The notes: generated by a model from the sequence alone, not told the origin. Positions 29,314 through 40,227 are shown, counted from the first letter of the stretch. The stretch: 64,000 bases of DNA from Streptomyces mobaraensis NBRC 13819 = DSM 40847 (GCF_017916255.1 NZ_CP072827.1:5109501-5173500); one strand, 5' to 3'. Numbers and translations: made by a program.

Positions 29314-30885
29314 ATGGCGGAGCTCACGATCCGGCCGGAGGAGATCCGGGACGCGCTGGAGAACTTTGTCCAGGCGTACAAGCCGGACGCGGCCTCGCGC
29401 GAGGAGGTCGGTACGGTCAGCCTTGCCGGCGACGGCATCGCGAAGGTCGAGGGTCTTCCCTCGGCCATGGCGAACGAGCTGCTGAAGTTCGAGGACGGCA
29501 CCCTCGGCCTCGCCCTCAACCTTGAGGAGCGCGAGATCGGTGCGATCGTCCTCGGTGAGTTCAGCGGCATCGAGGAGGGCCAGCCGGTGCAGCGCACCGG
29601 CGAGGTGCTCTCCGTGGGTGTGGGCGAGGGCTACCTCGGCCGCGTCGTCGACCCGCTGGGCAACCCGATCGACGGCCTCGGCGAGATCAAGACCGAGGGC
29701 CGCCGCGCCCTCGAACTGCAGGCCCCCACGGTCATGCAGCGCAAGTCGGTCCACGAGCCGATGGAGACGGGCTACAAGGCCGTCGACGCCATGACCCCGA
29801 TCGGCCGCGGTCAGCGTCAGCTGATCATCGGTGACCGCCAGACCGGCAAGACCGCCCTGGCGATCGACACGATCATCAACCAGCGTGCCAACTGGCGCAC
29901 CGGCGACCCGAAGAAGCAGGTCCGCTGCATCTACGTCGCCATCGGCCAGAAGGGCTCCACCATCGCGTCCGTCCGCGGCGCGCTGGAGGAGGCCGGCGCC
30001 CTGGAGTACACGACGATCGTCGCCGCCCCGGCGTCCGACCCGGCCGGCTTCAAGTACCTCGCGCCGTACACCGGCTCCGCCATCGGCCAGCACTGGATGT
30101 ACCAGGGCAAGCACGTCCTGATCGTCTTCGACGACCTGTCGAAGCAGGCCGACGCCTACCGTGCCGTCTCCCTGCTGCTGCGCCGCCCGCCGGGCCGCGA
30201 GGCCTACCCGGGTGACGTCTTCTACCTGCACTCCCGCCTGCTGGAGCGCTGCGCCAAGCTCTCCGACGAGATGGGCGCCGGTTCCATGACCGGTCTGCCG
30301 ATCGTCGAGACCAAGGCCAACGACGTCTCGGCGTTCATCCCGACCAACGTCATCTCCATCACCGACGGCCAGTGCTTCCTGGAGTCCGACCTGTTCAACG
30401 CCGGCCAGCGCCCGGCCCTGAACGTCGGTATCTCGGTCTCCCGTGTCGGTGGCTCCGCCCAGCACAAGGCCATGCGCCAGGTGTCCGGCCGACTCCGTGT
30501 GGACCTCGCCCAGTACCGCGAGCTGGAGGCGTTCGCCGCCTTCGGTTCCGACCTGGACGCGGCCTCCAAGGCGGCCCTGGAGCGCGGCAAGCGCATGGTC
30601 GAGCTGCTGAAGCAGACCCAGTACGCGCCGTACGCCACCGAGGACCAGGTCGTCTCCATCTGGTCCGGCACCACCGGCAAGATGGACGACGTCCCGGTCG
30701 AGGACATCCGCCGCTTCGAGCGCGAGCTGCTGGACTACCTGCACCAGGCGCACAAGGGCCTGATGACCAGCATCGTCGAGGGCGGCAAGATGTCCGACGA
30801 CACGCTGCAGGCGCTCGGCGACGCCGTCGCGTCGTTCAAGCAGCAGTTCCAGACCGCGGACGGCAAGCTGCTGGGCGAGGGCTGA
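29314..30885 (+). CDS. atpA: ATP synthase F1 subunit alpha
   Basis: Non-catalytic nucleotide-binding subunit of the F1 hexamer, 523 residues. Walker A is [11 protein letters not shown]. The alpha-type arginine finger region is present as [10 protein letters not shown]. The ATG at 29314 ([15 protein letters not shown]) is chosen over an upstream in-frame ATG because AAGGAGAGCAGGG precedes it and the family N-terminus begins there. Confidence 0.98.
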   Translation: MAELTIRPEEIRDALENFVQAYKPDAASREEVGTVSLAGDGIAKVEGLPSAMANELLKFEDGTLGLALNLEEREIGAIVLGEFSGIEEGQPVQRTGEVLSVGVGEGYLGRVVDPLGNPIDGLGEIKTEGRRALELQAPTVMQRKSVHEPMETGYKAVDAMTPIGRGQRQLIIGDRQTGKTALAIDTIINQRANWRTGDPKKQVRCIYVAIGQKGSTIASVRGALEEAGALEYTTIVAAPASDPAGFKYLAPYTGSAIGQHWMYQGKHVLIVFDDLSKQADAYRAVSLLLRRPPGREAYPGDVFYLHSRLLERCAKLSDEMGAGSMTGLPIVETKANDVSAFIPTNVISITDGQCFLESDLFNAGQRPALNVGISVSRVGGSAQHKAMRQVSGRLRVDLAQYRELEAFAAFGSDLDAASKAALERGKRMVELLKQTQYAPYATEDQVVSIWSGTTGKMDDVPVEDIRRFERELLDYLHQAHKGLMTSIVEGGKMSDDTLQALGDAVASFKQQFQTADGKLLGEG

Positions 30886-30887
30886 GC

Positions 30888-31808
30888 ATGGGTGCCCAGC
30901 TTCGGGTCTACAAGAGGCGGATCAAAGCCGTCTCCGCGACCAAGAAGATCACCAAGGCGATGGAGATGATCGCCGCCTCGCGCATCGTCAAGGCACAGCG
31001 CAAGGTGGCCGCGTCGACTCCGTACGCCAGTGAACTCACCCGGGCCGTGACCGCCGTCGCCACCGGCTCCAACACCCGGCACCCGCTGACGACCGAGGTC
31101 GAGCAGCCGACCCGGGCCGCGGTCCTGCTCGTCACGAGCGACCGCGGTCTCGCGGGCGGCTACTCGTCCAACGCCATCAAGGCGGCGGACCAGCTCACCG
31201 AGCGGCTCCGCCGCGAGGGCCGGGAGGTCGTCCACTACCTGGTCGGCCGCAAGGGCGTGGGCTACTACGCCTTCCGGGAGCGCCCGGTCGCCGGTTCGTG
31301 GACGGGCTTCACGGACAACCCGACGTACGCGGACGCCAAGAAGGTGGCCGACCCGCTGATCGAGGCCGTCCTGAAGGACACGGCCGAGGGCGGCGTGGAC
31401 GAGCTGTACATCGTCTCCACGGAGTTCGTGTCGATGATGACGCAGACGCCGGTGGACAAGCGGCTGCTGCCGCTGACCCTCGAGAAGGCGGACGCCGAGG
31501 ACGCGGCGGCGAAGGACAGGATCCTTCCGCTGTTCGAGTTCGAGCCGTCGGACGAGGCCGTGCTCGACGCGCTGCTGCCGCGGTACGTCGAGTCCCGGGT
31601 CTACAACGCCCTGCTGCAGGCCGCGGCCTCCGAGCACGCGGCCCGGCGCCGGGCGATGAAGTCGGCGACCGACAACGCCGAAGAGCTCATCAAGTCGTTC
31701 ACGCGGCTTGCCAACGCGGCCCGACAGGCCGACATCACCCAGGAAATCAGCGAGATCGTCGGTGGCGCGAGCGCCCTGGCCGACGCGACCGCGGGGAGTG
31801 ACCGATAA
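30888..31808 (+). CDS. atpG: ATP synthase F1 subunit gamma
   Basis: Central rotor shaft, 306 residues. It has N- and C-terminal helices that form the coiled coil ([20 protein letters not shown] and [20 protein letters not shown]) and a Rossmann-like middle ([16 protein letters not shown]). The ATG lies 2 bp after the atpA stop. The stop abuts the atpD start with no gap. Confidence 0.98.
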   Translation: MGAQLRVYKRRIKAVSATKKITKAMEMIAASRIVKAQRKVAASTPYASELTRAVTAVATGSNTRHPLTTEVEQPTRAAVLLVTSDRGLAGGYSSNAIKAADQLTERLRREGREVVHYLVGRKGVGYYAFRERPVAGSWTGFTDNPTYADAKKVADPLIEAVLKDTAEGGVDELYIVSTEFVSMMTQTPVDKRLLPLTLEKADAEDAAAKDRILPLFEFEPSDEAVLDALLPRYVESRVYNALLQAAASEHAARRRAMKSATDNAEELIKSFTRLANAARQADITQEISEIVGGASALADATAGSDR

Positions 31809-33249
<1,441 letters not shown>

Positions 33250-33251
<2 letters not shown>

Positions 33252-33302
33252 GCATCGCGATGCTCGCGGTCCGGGGGCGGGGCACTCCCGCCCCCGGACC
33301 GC
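33250..33302 (+). terminator. Palindrome and 16-bp hairpin between atpD and atpC
   Basis: Two adjacent structures. The 16-bp perfect palindrome GAGCATCGCGATGCTC (33250-33265) overlaps the atpD stop. A hairpin with a perfect 16-bp GC-rich stem and 5-nt loop follows (33266-33281 with 33287-33302). A short T-containing stretch follows. It should cause termination or 3'-end protection inside the operon. Confidence 0.75.
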
Positions 33303-33365
33303 ACGTCCCCTATTCTTTGACCCAACACCCGCCGCGCCCGGCGGGTGGAGACCCGAGGAGCCACG

Positions 33366-33743
33366 TTGGCTGCTGAGCTGCACGTCGAGCTGGTCGCGGC
33401 GGACCGAAGCGTCTGGTCCGGCGAGGCCACTCTGGTCATCGCGCGTACCACATCGGGTGACATCGGCGTCATGCCCGGCCACCAGCCGCTGCTCGGTGTG
33501 CTGGAGTCCGGCCCGGTGACCATCAGGACCACGGGCGGCGGCACCGTCGTCGCCGCGGTGCACGGCGGTTTCATCTCCTTCGCGGACGACAAGCTGTCGC
33601 TGCTGGCGGAGGTCGCCGAGCTGGCGGACGAGATCGACGTCACCCGTGCGGAGCGGGCTCTGGAGCGTGCGAAGGCGGAGGCCGACGGCGCCGCCGAGCG
33701 CCGCGCGGATGTCCGGCTGCGTGCGGTCGCGGGCCCTCACTAG
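33366..33743 (+). CDS. atpC: ATP synthase F1 subunit epsilon
   Basis: Rotor subunit that links gamma to the c-ring and can inhibit ATP hydrolysis. The 125-residue protein has an N-terminal beta-sandwich (ELHVELVAADRSVWSGEA, GDIGVMPGHQPLLGVL) and a C-terminal helix pair (AERALERAKAEADG). It starts with TTG 6 nt after GAGGAG. The upstream GTG at 33345 has no ribosome-binding site. Confidence 0.95.
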   Translation: MAAELHVELVAADRSVWSGEATLVIARTTSGDIGVMPGHQPLLGVLESGPVTIRTTGGGTVVAAVHGGFISFADDKLSLLAEVAELADEIDVTRAERALERAKAEADGAAERRADVRLRAVAGPH

Positions 33744-33767
33744 CCCACGGCCACACTGAAGTACGTC

Positions 33768-33816
33768 CCTCAGCCGCGGACCGCCCGGAACAAACCGGGC
33801 CGGTCCGCGGCTGAGG
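33768..33816 (+). terminator. Terminator of the atp operon
   Basis: A very strong hairpin: 16 bp outer stem and 5 bp inner stem with one bulge and the loop AACAAA. It lies 24 bp after the atpC stop. There is no U-tract. Confidence 0.75.
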
Positions 33817-33862
33817 CAATACAGGTGCGGTTGCTCTAGATGATGCGAGGAGGTCGGTGGTG

Positions 33863-34312
33863 ATGGTCCTCGCTCTGCTCGTGAGCGGCATCGTCGTTCT
33901 GCTGGTACTGCTGGGACTCTTCGTCTTCGGACTGCGCAGACGGCTCATCCAGCGGTCGGGGGGCACCTTCGACTGCAGCCTCCGCTGGGACGTCACCGAG
34001 CCGGCCGCGGACCCGCCCGGGAAGGGGTGGGTGTATGGCGTCTCGCGGTACAGCGGTGACCGGATCGAGTGGTTTCGGGTCTTCTCCTACGCGTATCGCC
34101 CGCGGCGGGTTCTCGAGCGGGACGCGATCGAGGTTCTGGAGCGGCGGGCTCCTCATGGGGATGAGGAACTGGCCCTGTTGTCGGACGCGGTTGTCCTTCG
34201 GTGTGCGCATCGCGGCACGCGGCTGGAGCTTGCGATGAGCGAGGACGCTCTCACGGGGTTTCTGGCTTGGTTGGAGGCGGCGCCTCCTGGGCAGCGGGTG
34301 AATGTGGCGTAG
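33863..34312 (+). CDS. DUF2550 family membrane-anchored protein
   Basis: A 149-residue protein with one N-terminal membrane span (about 2-24) and a cytoplasmic domain (FDCSLRWDV, GWVYGVSRYSGDRIEWFRVFS). It belongs to the actinobacterial DUF2550 family, usually found directly after the atp operon. Function unknown. AGGAGG (33848-33853) allows starts at GTG 33860 or ATG 33863; the ATG is given. The terminator before it suggests separate transcription. Confidence 0.85.
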   Translation: MVLALLVSGIVVLLVLLGLFVFGLRRRLIQRSGGTFDCSLRWDVTEPAADPPGKGWVYGVSRYSGDRIEWFRVFSYAYRPRRVLERDAIEVLERRAPHGDEELALLSDAVVLRCAHRGTRLELAMSEDALTGFLAWLEAAPPGQRVNVA

Positions 34313-34322
34313 GGGGGGTGTT

Positions 34323-34445
34323 GCCCCGGTCCCGCCCTTTCTCCGTTTCCTGGGGCTGTGCCCCAGACCCCCTTTTCGCGGCTTCGCCGCTCGTCCTCAA
34401 ACGCCGGACGGGCTGGAAGAAACGGTGAAAGGGCGGGTCCGGGGC
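34323..34445. repeat. Dispersed intergenic repeat, copy B (short form)
   Basis: Same family as the copies at 22682 and 44603, but lacking most of the right arm. It keeps CCTGGGGCTG, GCGGCTTCGCCGC, CTCAAACGCCGGACGGGCTG and the terminal GAAACGG...GGCGGG. It lies between the convergent DUF2550 and chitinase genes and probably serves both as terminator. Confidence 0.8.
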
Positions 34446-34455
34446 TCCTTCCGCG

Positions 34456-36843
34456 TCAGCGGAGACCGTTGTCCAGCGCGGTCATGAGCGTGCCGCTGTC
34501 ACCGCTCATCTCCCACACCATGGCCCCGCCAAGCCTCTTCGACTTCAGCCAAGCCGTCTTCTTCCCGATCGACCAGGCGTCGTCGAACGTCCACCACTGC
34601 CCGTTCTCGCCGGTGTAGCCGTACGTCGCGACCGACGTCTCGTCGTGGTAGACGGTCAAGTTCGGTACCGAGGCGAGCAGGTTGTCGTAGCCGCGGGTGC
34701 CGGACTCCTCGGGGAACTGGCCGGGGGCCGCGCCGTTGGCCTTCTGCCAGACGCCGTGGACGCCGCCGTCGGTGACCTGCTGCCAGCCGCGGCCGTAGAA
34801 GGCCATGCCGAGGACGAGCTTGCGGGAGTCGACGCCGGCGTCGAGGTAGGTCTGGACGGTCTTCTCGACGCTGAACTTGGTGGCGTACGGGTCCTTGGCG
34901 TCCGGGTACAGGTTGCCCTGGTGGCCGGTGAGGTTGGGTTCCCAGCTGTTGTCGCTGCCGGAGCCGTGGAAGTCGTACCCCTGGACGTTGGCGTAGTCCA
35001 TGTAGTCGAACACGCTGGGCGTGCCGTCCTTGGTGGTGATGTCCCAGCCCGCCTCGATCTTGCCGGGGTCGGCCGGGGTGAAGGCGGAGAGCAGGTACTT
35101 CTTGCCGTCGGCCGCGCCCTGCGCGTCGAGCTGCTTGCGGAACTCGGCGAAGAGGAGGGTGTTGCCGGCCTTGTCCTCCTTGGAGATGTGGTTGCCGGCG
35201 TGGCCCTCGGAGCCGGGCCACTCCCAGTCGATGTCGAAGCCGTCGAAGATGCCGGCTGCCGCGCCGTTGCCTCCGCGTCCGTTGCTGACCGGCAGGTTGC
35301 CCTTGATGTACATGTCGATACAGGACTTGACGAACTTCTGCCGGGACGCGTCGGTCTTGACCACGTCGGAGAAGTACTTGCTGTACGTCCAGCCGCCGAT
35401 CGACATCATCACCTTGAGCTTCGGGTACTTGGCCTTGAGCTGCTTCAGCTGGTTGAAGTTGCCGGCCAGCGGCTGGTCCCAGGTGTCCTGGGTGCCGTTG
35501 ACGGACTCGCCGGAGCTGAAGCCCTTCTCGTAGTCGGCCCAGGAGTCACCGGCGCCGTCGCCCTGGTTGGGGTCCTGCGGGTTGGAGCCGGTGGCCTTGG
35601 TGACGCCGTTGAGGCAGGTGAGGTTGTTCGGGTCGATGTTGCTGAAGGCGTAGTTGATGTGCGTGAGCTTCGCGGCGGCGCCGGTGGTGTCCAGGGACTT
35701 CACCGTGTAGGCGCGGCCGTAGATGCCCCACTGGGCGAAGTACCCGGCCTTGATCATGTCGCCGGAGGGCTGGGTGCCGCCGCCGGTGGTGCGGACGGTC
35801 AGCGGCGGGCTGGCCGGTCCGGTCTGGCCGGCGGTGTCGCGGGCGACGACGGTGTACGTGTAGTCGGTGCCGGGCTGGAGGCCGGTGTCGGTGTACGCCA
35901 GTTTGGCGACGGTCGCGACCTTCGCCGTGCCGCGGTAGACGTCGTACTCCTTGACGCCCTTGTCGGACGTCGCCGCCGTCCACTTCAGGGCGACGGAGGT
36001 GTCGGTGACCGCTGTGGCCTGCGGGGTGCCGGGGGCGGACGGCGGCTGGTCCGAACCGCTCTTCGTGGTGCGGAAGGTGGCGGCGGGGCTCGCGGGGCCC
36101 GTCTTGCCGTCCAGGTTGCGGGCCACCACCGTGTACGTGTACTCGGTGTCCGCCGTCAGTCCGGTGTCGGTGTACGCGAGCTTGGCGACGGTGGCGACCT
36201 TGGCCGTGCCGCGGTAGACGTCGTACTCCTTGATGCCCTTGGCGTCGGTGGCCGCCGCCCACTTCAGGCCGATGCTGGTCGCGGTGACGCCGGTCGACTC
36301 CGGCTTGCCGGGGGCGCTGGGCGGGGTGTCGGTCGACGAGCCGTCGCACGCCCCACCGTTGAGCTTGCAGCCGGCCGGGGTGCCGGAACCGGTGGCGACG
36401 AAGCCGAAGGAGACGCTGCCGCCGGGCGGTATGGAGCCGTTGTACTCCCGGTTCTTGGCGGTGTAGTGCGTGCCCGAGCCGGTGATCAGGGCGTCCCAGT
36501 AGGCGCCGACGGCGGTGCCGGAGGGGAGGTCCCACTCGACGGTCCAGCCGTCGACGGCGGTCGTCCCGGTGTTCTTGACGGTCCATTCGCCCTGGTAGCC
36601 GGAGCCCCAGTCGCCGGTCTTGGCGAACGTCGCGGTCGCGGAGGCGGCCTTGAGGGGTTTGCCGGCCGCGCTGGTCGCCGGATGGGCCGGCGCGCCGGCC
36701 GAACTCGCCGGTGCCGCGAAGCCGATGAGGGCGGCGGCCGGGAGGAGCAGTGCGCCGAGGGTGGCGACGGCGCGGGTGAGGGGGCGTCTGCGTGGGGTGT
36801 TGAGGGTGGGGTTCGTGAGATGTCGAGAGGGCTCTGTTGGCAA
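34456..36843 (-). CDS. chiC: Secreted GH18 chitinase with CBM2 and two FnIII domains
   Basis: Extracellular chitinase of 795 residues. The order is a signal peptide (n-region RRRPLTR, hydrophobic core about 26-45, Ala-rich cleavage region), a family 2 carbohydrate-binding module (about 68-165), two fibronectin III domains (about 175-262 and 268-355) and a GH18 catalytic domain (about 365-795). The catalytic motif is DGFDIDWEW with Glu541. The FnIII domains share a nearly identical segment (EYDVYRGTAKVATVAKLAYT). It starts with TTG after GAGGAG, and the alternative starts lack a site. The chitinase-type direct repeats are upstream, and the two-component genes follow on the same strand. The symbol is by resemblance to S. 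coelicolor. Confidence 0.92.
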   Translation of the reverse strand: MPTEPSRHLTNPTLNTPRRRPLTRAVATLGALLLPAAALIGFAAPASSAGAPAHPATSAAGKPLKAASATATFAKTGDWGSGYQGEWTVKNTGTTAVDGWTVEWDLPSGTAVGAYWDALITGSGTHYTAKNREYNGSIPPGGSVSFGFVATGSGTPAGCKLNGGACDGSSTDTPPSAPGKPESTGVTATSIGLKWAAATDAKGIKEYDVYRGTAKVATVAKLAYTDTGLTADTEYTYTVVARNLDGKTGPASPAATFRTTKSGSDQPPSAPGTPQATAVTDTSVALKWTAATSDKGVKEYDVYRGTAKVATVAKLAYTDTGLQPGTDYTYTVVARDTAGQTGPASPPLTVRTTGGGTQPSGDMIKAGYFAQWGIYGRAYTVKSLDTTGAAAKLTHINYAFSNIDPNNLTCLNGVTKATGSNPQDPNQGDGAGDSWADYEKGFSSGESVNGTQDTWDQPLAGNFNQLKQLKAKYPKLKVMMSIGGWTYSKYFSDVVKTDASRQKFVKSCIDMYIKGNLPVSNGRGGNGAAAGIFDGFDIDWEWPGSEGHAGNHISKEDKAGNTLLFAEFRKQLDAQGAADGKKYLLSAFTPADPGKIEAGWDITTKDGTPSVFDYMDYANVQGYDFHGSGSDNSWEPNLTGHQGNLYPDAKDPYATKFSVEKTVQTYLDAGVDSRKLVLGMAFYGRGWQQVTDGGVHGVWQKANGAAPGQFPEESGTRGYDNLLASVPNLTVYHDETSVATYGYTGENGQWWTFDDAWSIGKKTAWLKSKRLGGAMVWEMSGDSGTLMTALDNGLR

Positions 36844-37008
36844 GGGAGTGCTCCTCAGCTGAGGTCAGGAGATGTGGGGGGTGATGTGGGGGGTTTCCGT
36901 GACCTGTGCGCAGTGAGGTGAGCGTGCGAGTGGGCGAGGGGAACGGGCCCGGCGCAGGAGGGTGCTGTCGGCGATGGCGCTCACCACGACTGTGAGGGGA
37001 GCGTAAGA

Positions 37009-37041
37009 AGGTCCGTACCAATGGTCAAGAGGTCTGGACCA
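37009..37041 (-). promoter_or_regulatory. Chitinase promoter direct repeats (operator)
   Basis: Read on the minus strand, TGGTCCAGACCT (37041-37030) and TGGTACGGACCT (37020-37009) form the 12-bp direct repeat pair typical of Streptomyces chitinase promoters; this half-site also resembles DasR binding sites. The chitinase start is 165 bp downstream. The upstream repeat lies inside the last codons of the response-regulator gene. Confidence 0.75.
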
Positions 37042-37699
37042 TGCCCAACTCCTGGGCCAGCACAGCCGCTTGCACCCGGCTGCGCAGCCCCAACTTGGCC
37101 AGCAACCGGCTGACATGGGTCTTCACCGTGGCCTCCGCCATCCCCAGGCGTCCCGCGACCTCCGCGTTGGACAGTCCGCCGCCCAGGCAGGCCAGCACCT
37201 CCCGTTCGCGGCGGGTGAGGGTGTCCACGACCGCGGCGTCCCGATGCGCCGCCGGGTCGGGGGCGCGGCGGGCGAACTCGGAGATCAGCCGGCGGGTCAC
37301 GGCGGGCGAGATCAGCCCCTCGCCGCGGGCGACGGTCCGTACCGCCGCGAGCAGGTCGGCGGCCTCGCTGTCCTTGAGCAGGAAACCGGCCGCACCGGCG
37401 CGCAGCGCGCCGAAGACGTACTCGTCCAGGTCGAAGGTGGTCAGGACGAGGATGTCGGCCAGGCCCTCGCCGGCGATCCGCCGCGTGGCCGAGATGCCGT
37501 CCAGCCGGGGCATCTGGACGTCCATCAGGACGAGGTCCGGGCGCAGTTCGCGGGCGAGCCGGACGGCCTCCTCGCCGTCGGCGGCCTCCCCGGCCACCTC
37601 CACGTCCGGCGCCGACCGCAGGATCAGGGCCAGCCCGGACCGCACGGACGCCTGGTCCTCGGCCACGACCACGCGGATCGGCCGTTCCCGCTCGCTCAT
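37025..37699 (-). CDS. chiR: NarL/FixJ-family response regulator (ChiR-like)
   Basis: A 224-residue regulator. The receiver has acidic Glu14-Asp15 and phosphoacceptor Asp60 (LVLMDVQMP). A LuxR-type helix-turn-helix follows (LTRREREVLACLGGGLSNAEVAGRLGMAEATVKTH, about 160-195). The ATG overlaps the kinase stop by 4 nt. The chitinase gene follows on the same strand. Adjacent kinase-regulator pairs control chitinase in other Streptomyces (ChiS-ChiR). Assignment of this name is by context. Confidence 0.88.
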   Translation of the reverse strand: MSERERPIRVVVAEDQASVRSGLALILRSAPDVEVAGEAADGEEAVRLARELRPDLVLMDVQMPRLDGISATRRIAGEGLADILVLTTFDLDEYVFGALRAGAAGFLLKDSEAADLLAAVRTVARGEGLISPAVTRRLISEFARRAPDPAAHRDAAVVDTLTRREREVLACLGGGLSNAEVAGRLGMAEATVKTHVSRLLAKLGLRSRVQAAVLAQELGMVQTS

Positions 37700-38892
37700 G
37701 TGTTCTTCTCCTCGTCGTCCAGGGGCAGTTCGGCCCGTACTTCCCAGCGGCCGTCGCCGTCCGGTCCCGCCGTCAGCCGGCCGCCCAGCAGGGCGACGCG
37801 CTCCCGCATCCCCACCAGGCCCGCCCCGGCGCCCGGGGCGCGCGGTTCCGTGCCGCCGCCGGCACCGCCGTCCAGGGCGCTGGTCACCCGTACGGTCAGG
37901 GCGCGCTCCCGGCCGTCCGCGCCGGTCAGTTCCACGGCCACCGGGCCCGGCGCCGCGTGCTTGACGGCGTTGGTCAGCGACTCCTCGACGATGCGGTACG
38001 CGGCCAGTTCGACCGGGGCGGGCAGCGGCCCGGGGCCGCGGCCGTCGCGCAGTTCCACGGTGAGGCGCCCGTCGGGCAGCGCGGCACGGGTGCGGTCGAG
38101 GAGGGCGTCGAGACTGCCGAGGGTGGGGGTCGCGGCCGGCTCCCCGGCCTCCTCCGCGCCGCGCAACAGGGCGATCAGGCGGCGCATTTCGGCCAGACCT
38201 TGGACGCTGTTGCCGCGGATGACGCCGAGCGCCTCGCGGGACGTGTCCGGCTCGTCGATCGACAGGGCGGCCGTGGAGTGGATCGCGATGGCCGACAGGT
38301 GGCCCGCGACCACGTCGTGCAGCTCGCGGGCCATCCGCGCGCGCTCCGCGACGACCGCCTCGCGCCGGTCCATCTCGGCCAGCAGCACGGTCCGTTCGGC
38401 CGCGAGCCGGGCGGCCTCCGCCGCGTCGCGGTGCTGCCGGACGCCGACGCCCGTCCAGGCCGGGGCGATGGTGACGACGGCCAGCGCGCACCCGACGAGC
38501 ACCGCCTCCGGCCGGCGGATCAGGGCGAGCGACAGCAGCGTCCCGATCACGGTGACCGCCTCGCAGGCGCGGGGGAGGAGGCGGTACGCGGCCGGGGGCC
38601 CGTAGAGCACGGCCGCGTAGACCAGGTCCGTGAACATCACCGTGGTGGCGACCAGGTTGCCCGAGCACACGTCGACCGCCAGCGCGCACGTCCCCACGGC
38701 GAGTCCCACGAGGGGCCTGCGGCGGCGCAGCAGTTCGACCGCGGCCATCGCGGCCAGTGCCACGAGCGCCACCCGGCGGGGCAGCCCGGCCACCGGGCGG
38801 CTGCTCAGCCCCAGCGCGTACAGCACCAGACCGCCGAGCAGCCCGGACGCCGCGATCAGCAGGTCGTCGCGGTGCGGGAGGGAGCGGGGCAT
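37696..38892 (-). CDS. chiS: Sensor histidine kinase (HisKA_3, ChiS-like)
   Basis: A 398-residue membrane kinase. About five or six membrane segments lie in the first 145 residues. The dimerisation helix has phosphoacceptor His192 (ARELHDVVAGHLSAIAIH), followed by a HATPase_c domain (IVEESLTNAVKHA, GAGLVGMRERVALLGG). It is the partner of the adjacent regulator, overlapping by ATGA. The start at 38892 (MPRSLPHRDD) is a judgement; the open frame begins at 38964 and no start has a strong ribosome-binding site. There is no large extracellular sensor domain. Confidence 0.85.
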   Translation of the reverse strand: MPRSLPHRDDLLIAASGLLGGLVLYALGLSSRPVAGLPRRVALVALAAMAAVELLRRRRPLVGLAVGTCALAVDVCSGNLVATTVMFTDLVYAAVLYGPPAAYRLLPRACEAVTVIGTLLSLALIRRPEAVLVGCALAVVTIAPAWTGVGVRQHRDAAEAARLAAERTVLLAEMDRREAVVAERARMARELHDVVAGHLSAIAIHSTAALSIDEPDTSREALGVIRGNSVQGLAEMRRLIALLRGAEEAGEPAATPTLGSLDALLDRTRAALPDGRLTVELRDGRGPGPLPAPVELAAYRIVEESLTNAVKHAAPGPVAVELTGADGRERALTVRVTSALDGGAGGGTEPRAPGAGAGLVGMRERVALLGGRLTAGPDGDGRWEVRAELPLDDEEKNT

Positions 38893-39050
38893 GAGGACAT
38901 CACAGCACGTGGGAGGGGGTGCCGTCGTCCGCCGGCGGGAGGCGGGGCGGAGCGCGGAGTACATCGAAGGATGCAGCCGTGAATCACCGTCCGCGCGGAC
39001 GAGACGGCGTGCGCGGGCCGGGAGCCTGGAGGGGAGGGAAGGGAGAACAC

Positions 39051-39590
39051 GTGGTCGTCACACTGATCATCGCCTGCGAGGTGGCGTTCTGGCTGCTGCT
39101 GGCCGGTGGGCTGAGCCTGCGCTACCTGCTGCGCATGCCGCGCGCGGGTGCGGCGCTGCTGCTGTTGGAGCCGGTGCTGGAGCTGGTGCTGCTGGTGGTG
39201 ACCGCGATGGACCTCCGCGACGGCGCGACGGCCGACTGGAAGCACGGCCTGGCGGCCGTCTACATCGGGTTCTCGGTCGGCCTCGGCCATTCGACGCTGA
39301 AGTGGGCCGACCAGCGCTTCGCCCACCGGTTCGCGGGCGGACCGCCGCCGGTGAAGCCGCCGAAGTACGGGCCGGAGCGGACCCGGCACGAGTGGCGGAC
39401 GGCGGGCCGCTGGATCCTCTCCGCGGTGGTCGCCATGGCGCTCCTCCAGGCGGCCGTCTGGTACGTCGGGAGCGCGGGGGACACGTCCTCGCTGCGGATG
39501 TGGCAGACGCGCATGCTGTGGGTGATCGGCATCAACGTGGCCATCGCGGGGAGCTACACCCTGTGGCCGCGGCGCGCCCCGGACGCGTGA
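39051..39590 (+). CDS. Conserved integral membrane protein, function unknown
   Basis: A 179-residue protein with about four hydrophobic segments (TLIIACEVAFWLLLAGGLSL, ALLLLEPVLELVLLVVTAM, LSAVVAMALLQAAVWYV and LWVIGINVAIAG). A loop PPVKPPKYGPERTRHEW lies between segments. It starts with GTG after GGGAAGGGAG. It is divergent from the histidine kinase gene. No family function was recognised. Confidence 0.75.
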   Translation: MVVTLIIACEVAFWLLLAGGLSLRYLLRMPRAGAALLLLEPVLELVLLVVTAMDLRDGATADWKHGLAAVYIGFSVGLGHSTLKWADQRFAHRFAGGPPPVKPPKYGPERTRHEWRTAGRWILSAVVAMALLQAAVWYVGSAGDTSSLRMWQTRMLWVIGINVAIAGSYTLWPRRAPDA

Positions 39591-39613
39591 CGCCGCGCGG
39601 CGGCGGTCCCCGC

Positions 39614-39635
39614 CGGGGGCACGCGGGTGCCCCCG
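39614..39635. terminator. Bidirectional stem-loop between convergent genes
   Basis: A perfect 9-bp stem (39614-39622 with 39627-39635) with a 4-nt loop, between the membrane protein and the adenosyltransferase gene. Confidence 0.6.
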
Positions 39636-39654
39636 GGGGCCTTCGGCGTCGCGT

Positions 39655-40227
39655 TCAGCGGTTCTCGCCGGGCACCCAGAGGACGTCCCCGACCTCCTTG
39701 TTCGCCGTGCGCGCCAGGATGAACAGGAGGTCGGAGAGGCGATTGAGGTAGGTGGCCGTCAGGGGGTTCATCGTCTCGCCGTGCGTCTCCATGGCCGCCC
39801 AGGTGGAGCGCTCCGCCCGGCGGACCACCGTGCACGCCTGGTGCAGCAGCGCCGCACCCGGCGTGCCGCCCGGCAGGATGAAGCTGCGCAGCTTCTCCAG
39901 TCCGGCCAGGAAGCGGTCGCAGTCGGCCTCCAGCCGGTCGACGTACGACTGCTCGACGCGCAGCGGCGGGTACTTGGGGTTCTCCACGACCGGCGTGGAG
40001 AGGTCGGCGCCCACGTCGAACAGGTCGTTCTGCACCCGGACGAGCACCTGTACGACGTCCTCGGGCAGCTCCCCGAGGGCCAGGGCCACGCCGATCGCGG
40101 CGTTCGCCTCGTTGGCGTCCGCGTAGGCGGCGATGCGGGGGTCGGTCTTGGCGGTGCGGCTCATGTCGCCGAGCGCGGTGGTGCCCTTGTCGCCGGTGCG
40201 GGTGTAGATGCGCGTCAGATTGACCAT
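39655..40227 (-). CDS. Cob(I)yrinic acid a,c-diamide adenosyltransferase (PduO type)
   Basis: Transfers the adenosyl group of ATP to cob(I)alamin, producing adenosylcobalamin. The 190-residue protein has the ATP-binding N-terminus TRTGDKGTTALGD and the conserved RRAERSTWAAMETHGETMNPLTATYLNRLSDLLF segment (split here across two motifs: RRAERS and YLNRLSDLLFILAR). The product is the cofactor of methylmalonyl-CoA mutase, whose helper genes (epimerase, MeaB) lie about 19 kb away in this window. Confidence 0.93.
   Translation of the reverse strand: MVNLTRIYTRTGDKGTTALGDMSRTAKTDPRIAAYADANEANAAIGVALALGELPEDVVQVLVRVQNDLFDVGADLSTPVVENPKYPPLRVEQSYVDRLEADCDRFLAGLEKLRSFILPGGTPGAALLHQACTVVRRAERSTWAAMETHGETMNPLTATYLNRLSDLLFILARTANKEVGDVLWVPGENR

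Noticed and set aside
36750..36843. Twin-arginine signal in the chitinase
   Set aside because: RRRPLTR lacks the full Tat consensus; an ordinary Sec signal fits as well, so no export route is claimed.
34645..36921. A 758-codon plus-strand frame opposite the chitinase
   Set aside because: Shadow frame of the minus-strand chitinase, which has a full domain architecture.
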